From Phyllobacteriaceae bacterium (GTDB lineage Bacteria > Pseudomonadota > Alphaproteobacteria > Rhizobiales > Rhizobiaceae), in NCBI GenBank assembly GCA_024645155.1, contig JAHEGF010000122.1, forward strand, positions 1 to 9,334: a stretch of DNA of 9,334 bases, written 5' to 3'. Below the pieces are notes generated by a model that saw nothing but the letters and a program-made list of their open reading frames with translations, was not told the origin of the DNA and made no database searches. Position 1 is the first letter of the stretch; each line of letters begins with the position of its first letter. Made by a program: the position numbers and the translations under genes. This document shows, in pieces, positions 1 to 5,531 of the stretch.

Positions 1-113
1 GCACGCATGGCGAAAATGAGCTCCAGCACCGCCAGCAATGCCAGAAGTCCGAAAAACACGATGTAGGTGATTGTCTCCATATTGACCCGGAGAAGGGATT
101 CAAAATTTTCCAT
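1..113 (-). CDS. N-terminal fragment of a membrane protein (possibly sterol desaturase/fatty acid hydroxylase family)
   Basis: Only the first 37 codons are in the window; the gene runs off the left edge. The start is ATG at 113-111, preceded on the minus strand by AGGAG six bases upstream. A second in-frame ATG lies 11 codons further in. After a short polar N-terminus comes a continuous hydrophobic stretch (YIVFFGLLALLAVLELIFA), followed by Met-Arg, which reads as a first transmembrane helix with a cytoplasmic positive end. This opening resembles proteins of the sterol desaturase/fatty acid hydroxylase superfamily, but no histidine motif is visible, so the family is a guess. The gene diverges from the Spy-like gene at 193 and shares its two-operator spacer, so the two are probably co-regulated. 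Confidence 0.55.
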   Translation of the reverse strand, partial: MENFESLLRVNMETITYIVFFGLLALLAVLELIFAMR

Positions 114-125
114 GTCGCTCTCCTA

Positions 126-171
126 TTGACAAGTATGTTGTCAATGTGCATATTGACAAGTATATTGTCAA
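126..171. promoter_or_regulatory. Tandem pair of 19-bp palindromic operators in a divergent promoter region
   Basis: Two near-identical palindromes lie at 126-144 (TTGACAAGTATGTTGTCAA) and 153-171 (TTGACAAGTATATTGTCAA). Each has perfect 7-bp arms around a 5-base centre, and they differ at one base. With two flanking bases they form a 21-bp direct repeat with a 27-bp period. A good plus-strand promoter is embedded: -35 TTGTCA at 138-143, 17-base spacer, -10 TATATT at 161-166. On the minus strand, weaker -35/-10 pairs fall in the same bases. A dimeric regulator bound here would cover both promoters, which suggests repression. The shape suits a MarR-, TetR- or PadR-type dimer, but no regulator gene is visible nearby and the protein is unknown. 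Confidence 0.75.
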
Positions 172-192
172 CCAGGAAGAAAGGAAAATGTC

Positions 193-717
193 ATGGAAAT
201 GAAGACAACACTTGCAGCACTTGCCATTGCAGCCACCGCTTTTGCCGGCGGTTACTGGGCTTCCGCCAAACCGTGGGTCGACCGCGCCTTTGCGTCGGAA
301 CGCGGAACACTGACGCAGTTCTTTAGCGGGGACCGCCATGCACGGATTGACTGGTGCGCTCCGGAGAACCACGACCTGGCCAAATGGGGCGCAAATTTCG
401 TCATCCGCGATCTCGACCTGAAAGCCGATCAGAAAGCCCGCTTCAATGCGCTTATGGCGGTGGCGCTCAACAGCCTGTCCGGTGCCAAAACCCTGTGTGC
501 CGCAGATCGCGATGCGGTTCATGCCAAGCCGCTGGATGAACAGGTCGCCATGCTGAAATCAGTCATGGATGAGGCCGGCACGGTGATCGGGGATATCGAA
601 GCGCCATTCCTGGCTTTTCATGAAAGCCTTGATGATGCGCAGAAATTGAAACTCGAGGCCATGATTGCCGGTCACGGCAATATGGGCGGACATGGCCGCT
701 GGCATGGTCGCGGATAA
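193..717 (+). CDS. Spy/CpxP-like LTxxQ-motif periplasmic protein
   Basis: This is a 174-residue exported protein. Residues 1-25 form a signal peptide or membrane anchor (Lys4, then an Ala-rich hydrophobic run). The rest is predicted helical. It carries two degenerate LTxxQ motifs, LKADQ at 76-80 and LDDAQ at 146-150, about 70 residues apart. This is the arrangement of the Spy/CpxP superfamily of periplasmic chaperones and metal or envelope-stress sensors, in the rhizobial form with a conserved Cys (Cys102) between the motifs. The C-terminus is Gly/His-rich (His161, 167, 171), which could bind metal. The start at 193 is favoured because GGA at 183-185 is seven bases upstream; the ATG at 199 is the alternative. 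A double palindromic operator sits directly upstream and a terminator hairpin 12 bases downstream, so it is probably monocistronic. Family placement is fairly sure; the substrate is unknown. Confidence 0.75.
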   Translation: MEMKTTLAALAIAATAFAGGYWASAKPWVDRAFASERGTLTQFFSGDRHARIDWCAPENHDLAKWGANFVIRDLDLKADQKARFNALMAVALNSLSGAKTLCAADRDAVHAKPLDEQVAMLKSVMDEAGTVIGDIEAPFLAFHESLDDAQKLKLEAMIAGHGNMGGHGRWHGRG

Positions 718-729
718 TGTTGAAACAGG

Positions 730-753
730 GGCGGAGCCTTTTACGGCTCCGCC
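730..753. terminator. Hairpin terminator, possibly bidirectional
   Basis: A 9-bp perfect GC-rich stem, GGCGGAGCC / GGCTCCGCC, encloses a six-base loop (TTTTAC). It begins 12 bases after the stop of the Spy-like gene. The plus strand continues TTGCCGTTAG and the minus strand CCTGTTTC, so the U-tract is poor on both sides. It lies between convergent units and probably serves both the gene ending at 717 and the minus-strand exported-protein cluster ending at 813. Confidence 0.65.
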
Positions 754-812
754 TTGCCGTTAGTTTGTGGGCAGCGCTTAATGTACGCACCGGTACACGG
801 CCGTTACTCCGC

Positions 813-1217
813 CTATCTTACCCTGATCACATACTTGACCTTGAACGTCGTCCCACCACCATTTCTCGGCCAATCGATTGCAAACCGGTCAACACCTGAC
901 TGGACTCCTGCCGTGTAGTCGGCAAAGTTTGCATTGATTGTAATTGTCGGACACTGGTGCGGATTTGTCGGCCCCGACCGAAATTCAAGCTGTCCGAGTA
1001 CAGGCTCTTGTTTGACCTCTGGCGACGGCGGTATTTCGTCAGCTTCGCAAGTGGTTCTGTTGATAAAGTACATTTGCTGGATTTGAATTTTCTCACCGCG
1101 ATTGATCGTTTTTTCGACCGTCCATGACTGACTGGCGGAACTGCCGGTTTGTGTCGATGTGCAACCGATGAGCGCCAATACTGCACATGCCAATGCCCCA
1201 ACTGCCAATCGTCTCAT
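813..1217 (-). CDS. Small lipoprotein of unknown function
   Basis: A 134-residue protein with a classic lipoprotein signal: Arg2-Arg3, a hydrophobic core, and a lipobox LIGC with the modified cysteine at residue 19. A Ser/Thr-rich tether follows (about 20-31). The remaining ~100 residues look beta-rich, with two cysteines (57 and 89) that could form a disulfide, and a Pro-rich segment at 63-72. The pattern of a Cys, then P-x-x-x-V-x-x-x-P-x-x-G-x-L, a second Cys, and a final D-x-F-x-[IV]-x strand suggests an Ig- or cadherin-like beta sandwich. This is inference; no named family was recognised. The ATG at 1217 has GGAGG seven bases upstream. It is the last gene of a four-gene minus-strand cluster, 57 bases after the gene starting at 1634. 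Confidence 0.7.
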   Translation of the reverse strand: MRRLAVGALACAVLALIGCTSTQTGSSASQSWTVEKTINRGEKIQIQQMYFINRTTCEADEIPPSPEVKQEPVLGQLEFRSGPTNPHQCPTITINANFADYTAGVQSGVDRFAIDWPRNGGGTTFKVKYVIRVR

Positions 1218-1274
1218 AACATTTCCTCCAATTTATCCTGCCGCCAATGCTGTTTCGAGAACCGCAATCACCGC

Positions 1275-1634
1275 TCACTGCCGGTCAAATTTGAGGCTTC
1301 GGTTGAAATTGCCAAGCGTCCAGTGCCCGGAAATCCTGGTGTCTGCAATCGAACTGATTCTGAACCTTGCGACCTGGATGTAGACGGTTTTCCCGCGATA
1401 GCCCAATCCGTTTCTCGAATAGCTTACGCTGGCAAGGCCATTCTTACTACCGTTGCACGGACCATACTGGTATCTGCTTGGCTTGCCTTTCGAAACCGTC
1501 AGAAGGCCGCAATTGTTGTTGCCGAAATCATCGGTAAAATAGGTCCCGTCCGTCATTGCATCTGCTGAAAATGCCGATGCAGTACCGAGGAGAAAAAATG
1601 CTCCGGCCGTTGCTGCAATAAGTGATCTTCTCAT
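1275..1634 (-). CDS. Small secreted protein of unknown function
   Basis: A 119-residue protein with an N-terminal signal peptide (Arg2-Arg3, hydrophobic core AATAGAFFLLG, likely cleavage after AFSA at residue 24). The mature part of about 95 residues is rich in Gly, Asn, Ser and aromatic residues and looks like beta structure. Cysteines 42 and 60 are the only pair and may form a disulfide. A basic ending (SLKFDRQ) follows a Gly-His-Trp turn at 103-105. The start ATG at 1634 is preceded by GAGGAGGG, one of the strongest ribosome sites in the window. It begins 13 bases after the stop of the 82-aa gene, so the two are almost certainly cotranscribed. No family was recognised, and no catalytic motif is visible. 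Confidence 0.7.
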   Translation of the reverse strand: MRRSLIAATAGAFFLLGTASAFSADAMTDGTYFTDDFGNNNCGLLTVSKGKPSRYQYGPCNGSKNGLASVSYSRNGLGYRGKTVYIQVARFRISSIADTRISGHWTLGNFNRSLKFDRQ

Positions 1635-1647
1635 TTCTATTCCCTCC

Positions 1648-1896
1648 TCAATTGATCAGTTCTGCTTCCAGTCTTTGACGCAGGACCTCGACTGCCACCT
1701 CCGGGCAGGCGCAAAACGCGTCCATTTGCTTGTCTGCCGATTCCTGCGCGCAATATTCCACAACGGCTTCTTCCGGCGATAGTTTCCCGCTACGCAACAG
1801 CTCCTCGAGCACCTGTACCTGCGGCCCGATTTCTTCACCAAGCGCTTCCGGCGTTACAGTCAGGGAAACAAGCAGAGGCAAGGCAATGATCATCAT
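1648..1896 (-). CDS. 82-aa secreted three-cysteine protein, translationally coupled
   Basis: The frame stays open further upstream, but the real start is almost certainly ATG at 1896 (or the next codon, also ATG). It overlaps the TGA of the preceding lipoprotein gene (1893-1895) as ATGA, a typical coupling arrangement, and it begins an obvious signal peptide. Residues 1-20 are hydrophobic with probable cleavage after ALG. The mature protein of about 62 residues is acidic and helical (QVLEELLRSGKLSPEEAVVEYC) and has cysteines at 49, 62 and 64, the last two as C-x-C. The odd cysteine count could allow an intermolecular disulfide or metal contact. There is no strong Shine-Dalgarno, consistent with coupling. 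No family was recognised. Confidence 0.65.
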   Translation of the reverse strand: MMIIALPLLVSLTVTPEALGEEIGPQVQVLEELLRSGKLSPEEAVVEYCAQESADKQMDAFCACPEVAVEVLRQRLEAELIN

Positions 1897-2435
1897 CTTA
1901 TTATCCCGAATGCCTGCATAAGCTCGGTGAGCAGCGCCCGCCCCTCGCGTTCGCAATGCGGACCCTCCCGGTTGCGTTCGTAGTTGATCCCGAGTCGCTG
2001 GATGTGAATCCGGCACATCCAGTTCTGACCGTCGGTGCCGAAATCGATATATTTCGGTGTCGCATTGCGTTTCGCGCGGGAATACTGGGTTTCCAGGTAG
2101 GGCTTGCCCGTTTCCGGATCGATATGGACGCAGGCGCCAATATCGTCAGTGCCGCGCCAACGCCAGGTCGGATAACCGTTGTGATCTATCCGATAGGCCG
2201 TATCGGGATGACCGAGAACCGCTAGCGATACACGTTTTTCACTACCGGCCGGAAGATTTTCCACCAGTTGTTCAACGGTCTGCCTGCTCATTTTCTGGTT
2301 GGTCGGTGCTACAATACAGCCCGGCAACAAGACAAGAACCGCAGTCAACGCTGCCAGATGGAAGGCATGACCGTAACACCGGTTACGACAAAAATTCCGG
2401 CAGTGTATGCGTCCATAAATACCCCTAATATCCAA
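1893..2435 (-). CDS. Putative lipoprotein with uncertain start (possible frameshift)
   Basis: The body is convincing: a hydrophobic stretch ending in the lipobox LLPGC (Cys at codon 2318-2316), then about 140 polar residues with three further cysteines (ACVHID, WMCRIH, PHCERE), and a helical end (ALLTELMQAFG). The reading frame has no ATG upstream of the lipobox. The start used here is TTG at 2435, with GGGAAG four bases upstream, giving 180 residues and an unusually long, Cys/Arg-rich leader before the hydrophobic core. An alternative is an ATG in a neighbouring frame (2368, or 2416 with AGGGG upstream). One extra T near 2348 would join it to this frame and give an ordinary 18-residue lipoprotein signal. 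It is first in the four-gene exported cluster and overlaps the next gene by ATGA. Function unknown. Confidence 0.5.
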   Translation of the reverse strand: MDIRGIYGRIHCRNFCRNRCYGHAFHLAALTAVLVLLPGCIVAPTNQKMSRQTVEQLVENLPAGSEKRVSLAVLGHPDTAYRIDHNGYPTWRWRGTDDIGACVHIDPETGKPYLETQYSRAKRNATPKYIDFGTDGQNWMCRIHIQRLGINYERNREGPHCEREGRALLTELMQAFGIIR

Positions 2436-2524
2436 AACTCTTCCCGTCCGGATACATAAAGATGGGGCCAAGGTAATGGAACAAATTGGTGAACACAATA
2501 CGCAACGAAGTATATATGCCCGCT

Positions 2525-2544
2525 GTCCCGCAATTTCGTGGGAC
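2525..2544 (-). terminator. Possible hairpin downstream of yjbQ
   Basis: GTCCCGC and GTGGGAC form a 7-bp stem (one G-T pair) around AATTTC, 45 bases past the yjbQ stop. There is no clear U-tract on the minus strand, so termination here is uncertain. A consensus -35-like TTGACA sits just upstream on the minus strand (2574-2569), but its -10 is poor. The block may therefore separate the cyclase/yjbQ unit from the exported-protein cluster, or serve as its leader. Confidence 0.3.
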
Positions 2545-2588
2545 CGTGTAATTTGTTACCTTGTTTTATGTCAAATCTTCTTGTGTGG

Positions 2589-3005
2589 TCACCAGGTTAT
2601 CTGCACCACCACTTCGCGGCGATGCGGCCGGTGGCGGTGTTCGAACAGGAATATTCCCTGCCAGGTCCCGAGCATCATTCGGCCGCCGGCAACGGGAATG
2701 CCGATCGAGGATTGCGTTAGTGCCGCCTTGATATGGGCCGGCATATCATCGGGGCCTTCCGTAGTGTGCAAAAGCCAGTCCATTCCCTCCGGGACGAGCT
2801 TGCGGAAATAACCGTCAAGATCGGTCTTTACATCGGGATCGGCATTTTCCTGGATGACAAGCGAGCACGAGGTGTGGCGGACAAATACCGTCAGGAGGCC
2901 GTCTGCAACTTTGGTCTCGCGGATAAATTCCGCGGCTTCATCGGTAATTTCATAGAGCCCCGGCCCCGAAGTCGAAAATACAAGTGTCGTTTGGCAAACG
3001 CCCAT
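2589..3005 (-). CDS. yjbQ: YjbQ family protein (UPF0047), secondary thiamine-phosphate synthase-type
   Basis: A 138-residue cytosolic protein, full length for the family. Family hallmarks are in order: RHTSCSLVIQENADPDV at about 43-59, H-T-T-E-G-P-D-D with P-A-H-I-K-A-A-L in the middle, and the C-terminal signature GTWQGIFLFEHR at 113-124. Proteins of this family form a conserved trimeric beta fold; the E. coli member has weak thiamine-phosphate synthase activity, but the main physiological role is not established. The start ATG at 3005 is fixed because an in-frame stop lies just upstream at 3020-3018, which is also the stop of the cyclase gene. The two genes are 12 bases apart on the same strand, so they are likely cotranscribed. 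The family assignment is secure; the link to cAMP is not. Confidence 0.92.
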   Translation of the reverse strand: MGVCQTTLVFSTSGPGLYEITDEAAEFIRETKVADGLLTVFVRHTSCSLVIQENADPDVKTDLDGYFRKLVPEGMDWLLHTTEGPDDMPAHIKAALTQSSIGIPVAGGRMMLGTWQGIFLFEHRHRPHRREVVVQITW

Positions 3006-3017
3006 GATGCATTTCCG

Positions 3018-4781
3018 TCAGGATTCTCCCGGCATGCCGGCAGCCTTGAGTATCTGTATGTAGCGTTCCAGGTGTTCCTTGTTGCGCGCCGGAATATTTC
3101 GGGAATCATCGTAGGTCGCCGTTGGCTCAAGATGCAGGTATGCCGCCAGGGCATCGTCACGGCCCTCCATGTCGCCCAGCATGTGGTATGCCACCAGCAG
3201 TTGACGGCGGAACGTCGGATTTTCCGGCGCCGCGCGGATTGCACGCCGCGCTGTTTCGGCTCCCGCCTCGTAATCCTGCAATTCGTGATAGGCCCAAAAC
3301 AGCCCCATCAGCCAATGCGGCAAAAACCAGTCGCGCGGGCTGAGACGCATTGCCTCATTGATCGCCGGGATGGCCAGGTCAGGCTCTCCGGCACACGCCA
3401 GAATGGCTCCCCTGATGCCAAGTGCCGGGGCAAAATTGGGGCTGAGCGCAATTGCCCGTTCGGCTGCCGCCAGGGCTTCATCCCATTTTCTGGAAAAATT
3501 GTAGGCCCAGGCCAGTATCGTCAGCGTCAGCGGATCGCCGTCATCGGCGGCAACCGCCTTTTCCGCGGTCGACACCATCTTTTTCAGCGATTCTTCCGGT
3601 TCCTTGCCCCAGCGATAGAAAGCTTCCAGGAAGTGAACCAGCGCCAGATCTCCCAGCCCGAGATTGCGTCCGGGCGACAGTTCGATCGCCTTTTCGAACA
3701 GCTGGCGCGCAGCCAGTCCGTCCTCGCGTCCCATTTTCCAGACCAGCGCGCGCCCGCGCATCACGCATTCCCATGCATCGAGCTGTGCGGGATCCTTGTA
3801 TTGCGATTTCTTGAATTCGGCAGACAGAAATTCTGGCGCAACAGCACTGATAATGGCTTTCGTTATTTCGTCCTGAATGTCGAAAACGTCGGTTACCTCG
3901 CGATCAAAGCGTTCAGCCCAGACATGATTGCCGGTCGCCGTATCGATAAGCTGCGCATTGATCCGCAAGCGATTCCCGGCCTTGCGCACGCTACCTTCCA
4001 GCACATAGGCAACGCCCAGTTCCTCGCCGACCTTCTTGATATCGACCGCGCGGCCCTTGTAGGTGAAACTCGAATTGCGTGCGATGACAAAAAACCATGG
4101 CATACGCGACAACTCGGTGATGATGTCCTCGGCCATGCCGTCGGCGAAATATTCCTGCTCCCGGTCGCCAGACATGTTGTCGAACGGCAAAACTGCAATC
4201 GATGGCTTGTCGGGAAGCGGCGAACTTGCGCCCGGTACGCCGGCGGTTGCATCCGTTTGACCGGCATACGGCGCGCGCCACCGCCAAATTCGCACCGGAT
4301 CGGCGATGTTCTTGATCTGCTGGTCACCAAGATCATCGAACTCGGCATCGATTTTCCCCCGCACGCTGCGGTAAACCGTATCCGAGATGCAGATGCCCCC
4401 CGGTTCAGCCAGTGCTTCAAGCCGGGCCGCAACGTTGACGCCGTCGCCCAGAATGTCATCGCCGTCGACTACGATATCGCCGACATTGATGCCGACCCGG
4501 TAACGGATGCGCCGGTCTTCATTTACTGAAGCCTCGCTTTCGGCAATTTCGCGCTGGAGCCCTGTTGCACACCGGACTGCATCGACAACACTGCCAAATT
4601 CCGCAAGCAGTCCGTCACCAGCAGTCGACACGATGCGGCCGTTGTTGGCTCCGATCTGCGGATCAATCAGAGTCTGGCGATAAACGCGCTGTCGTGCGAT
4701 GGTGCCTTCTTCATCGGCACTCATCAGCCTCGAATAGCCTACCATGTCCGATGCAAGTATTGCTGCCAGCCGGCGTTGCAT
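3018..4781 (-). CDS. Class III adenylate/guanylate cyclase with TolB-like and TPR region
   Basis: A 587-residue soluble protein predicted to make cAMP (or cGMP) from the nucleoside triphosphate. The N-terminal cyclase domain (about 1-170) carries the metal-binding aspartates Asp12 (LASDMVGYS) and Asp56 (TAGDGLLAEF), and the transition-state pair Asn116/Arg120 (GDGVNVAARLE), so it looks catalytically competent. A linker leads to a TolB-like domain at about 190-312 (SIAVLPFDNMSGD, VLEGSVRKAG, HVWAERFDRE), then tetratricopeptide-like helices to the C-terminus. This architecture is common and expanded in Rhizobiales. No transmembrane segment is seen. The start ATG at 4781 has AGGGAG eight bases upstream; a GTG seven codons earlier is less likely. 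It is the first gene of a unit with yjbQ and diverges from the DksA-like gene. The input signal is unknown. Confidence 0.92.
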   Translation of the reverse strand: MQRRLAAILASDMVGYSRLMSADEEGTIARQRVYRQTLIDPQIGANNGRIVSTAGDGLLAEFGSVVDAVRCATGLQREIAESEASVNEDRRIRYRVGINVGDIVVDGDDILGDGVNVAARLEALAEPGGICISDTVYRSVRGKIDAEFDDLGDQQIKNIADPVRIWRWRAPYAGQTDATAGVPGASSPLPDKPSIAVLPFDNMSGDREQEYFADGMAEDIITELSRMPWFFVIARNSSFTYKGRAVDIKKVGEELGVAYVLEGSVRKAGNRLRINAQLIDTATGNHVWAERFDREVTDVFDIQDEITKAIISAVAPEFLSAEFKKSQYKDPAQLDAWECVMRGRALVWKMGREDGLAARQLFEKAIELSPGRNLGLGDLALVHFLEAFYRWGKEPEESLKKMVSTAEKAVAADDGDPLTLTILAWAYNFSRKWDEALAAAERAIALSPNFAPALGIRGAILACAGEPDLAIPAINEAMRLSPRDWFLPHWLMGLFWAYHELQDYEAGAETARRAIRAAPENPTFRRQLLVAYHMLGDMEGRDDALAAYLHLEPTATYDDSRNIPARNKEHLERYIQILKAAGMPGES

Positions 4782-4866
4782 TGTATCCGCTCCCTGATGC
4801 ACTCTAGGCCAATCGTTGCACCAAGGCTATTAACTACCGCCGCGGGCAAATAACAACCACAATGCC

Positions 4867-4880
4867 TTGAGCAAGATCAA
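4867..4880 (+). promoter_or_regulatory. One-mismatch FNR/FixK-type box upstream of the DksA-like gene
   Basis: TTGAG-CAAG-ATCAA matches 9 of 10 defined positions of the TTGAT-N4-ATCAA consensus of FNR/FixK/DNR regulators. It lies between the divergent cyclase and DksA-like genes. Its centre is 32 bases from a weak plus-strand -10 (TCTGCT, 4903-4908), the class II geometry, which would place the transcript start only a few bases before the ribosome site. Regulation of either neighbour is inference. Confidence 0.35.
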
Positions 4881-4881
4881 T

Positions 4882-4904
4882 GAGCGCAGATAGAAAATGC
4901 GCTC
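4882..4904 (+). other. Inverted repeat just upstream of the DksA-like gene
   Basis: GAGCGCA and TGCGCTC form a perfect 7-bp inverted repeat around a nine-base AT-rich centre (GATAGAAAA), 15 bases before the GGAGGG ribosome site. It could be an operator half-site pair or, if transcribed, a leader hairpin. It falls between the candidate FNR/FixK-type box and the possible -10, so an operator role is the more natural reading. No regulator is known. Confidence 0.4.
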
Positions 4905-4932
4905 TGCTGTGACCAACTAGGAGGGTGTTCCC

Positions 4933-5262
4933 GTGACCAAAACAGCTAAAACCGATATTGCCGCCCGCAAGGCTGGTCTTGAAGCAAGACTGGCAGAACT
5001 CGATGACCGCCTGCACCGCATTGAGGATCACCTCGACGAGGCGCCCAATCCCGACTGGGAGGAAAATGCCCAGGAATCCGAAAATGACGAGGTGCTTGAA
5101 GAACTCGGCAATGTCGGCCTCGACGAAGTCAAGCGCATCAAGGCGGCCCTCGACCGGATTGACACCGGAACCTATGGCGCCTGCGTCAAATGCGGCGAGG
5201 ATATTTCCGGTGATCGTCTCGATCTCCTGCCAGCCACACCCTTCTGCAAGAACTGCGCGTAG
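4933..5262 (+). CDS. TraR/DksA-family C4 zinc-finger protein
   Basis: A 109-residue protein of the DksA/TraR superfamily, which act in the RNA polymerase secondary channel, usually with or in place of ppGpp. Residues 10-80 form a helical hairpin with an acidic tip region (DWEENAQESENDE, 41-53). The C-terminal zinc finger has all four cysteines, Cys84/Cys87 (CVKCGEDI) and Cys105/Cys108 (FCKNC). It is shorter than E. coli DksA (151 aa) and lacks the classic DxxDxA tip, so it belongs to the short DksA-like group rather than being DksA itself. The start is GTG at 4933 with GGAGGG eight bases upstream; no ATG fits. It diverges from the cyclase gene. The superfamily call is sure; whether it acts on transcription initiation is not shown. 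Confidence 0.9.
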   Translation: MTKTAKTDIAARKAGLEARLAELDDRLHRIEDHLDEAPNPDWEENAQESENDEVLEELGNVGLDEVKRIKAALDRIDTGTYGACVKCGEDISGDRLDLLPATPFCKNCA

Positions 5263-5273
5263 CATCGTTCACG

Positions 5274-5310
5274 GCCGGAACCGCAGGCTTGAAAGATGCC
5301 GGTTTCCGGC
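5274..5310 (+). terminator. Hairpin after the DksA-like gene
   Basis: GCCGGAACC at 5274-5282 can pair with GGTTTCCGGC at 5301-5310 (one bulged T), starting 11 bases after the stop codon. A nested short hairpin, GCCGG-TTT-CCGGC, occupies 5298-5310. There is no U-tract, so this may be a weak terminator or simply 3'-end structure. Confidence 0.4.
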
Positions 5311-5321
5311 TCGTGCAAGTC

Positions 5322-5363
5322 TTGATTCACATCAAGTTCACGTTGCGGTTGCACGGCTATCCT
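5322..5363 (+). promoter_or_regulatory. Perfect FNR/FixK-type box with class II promoter spacing
   Basis: TTGAT-TCAC-ATCAA at 5322-5335 is a perfect match to the TTGAT-N4-ATCAA anaerobox, extended to a 16-base palindrome by flanking C and G. A possible -10, TATCCT at 5358-5363 (4 of 6), lies 32 bases from centre to centre. That puts the box at about -41.5, the class II activator position, with a start near 5370. The next clear gene starts at 5532, giving a leader of about 160 bases. An oxygen- or NO-responsive FNR, FixK or DNR protein is the likely binder, by family knowledge. Confidence 0.6.
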
Positions 5364-5531
5364 GTTGTTGATGCCGCCTTGCTGGAAGCCGGATTCCCGG
5401 CACAAATCCCCTGCAAATGAAGCGCCTTGCGGACGGGGCGCAATGGCGTAGACTTTACGTAGCGGTTCTTGTTTCGGAAGGCAGCGAACGGCAACGGGCG
5501 GGATATTGAAACCACCAATGGAGGAACAGCC

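Noticed and set aside
126..171. Reading the TTGAC/GTCAA repeats as FNR/FixK boxes or as a short CRISPR-like array
   Set aside because: The half-sites are TTGAC rather than TTGAT and are 9 bases apart, not 4. Two copies with a six-base gap that are each palindromic fit operators, not CRISPR repeats.
2733..4529. A 598-codon open frame on the plus strand
   Set aside because: It is antisense to the cyclase gene, whose domains and catalytic residues are unambiguous. The frame is open only because of codon-bias mirroring, and its product has no recognisable motif or ribosome site.
4834..5265. A 143-codon open frame on the minus strand
   Set aside because: It is antisense to the DksA-like zinc-finger gene and is explained by that gene's codon pattern.
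5370..5450. Small RNA gene driven by the class II anaerobox
   Set aside because: Two modest hairpins are present, but no hairpin is followed by a U-tract, so no end can be defined. It is kept only as a possibility under the anaerobox finding.
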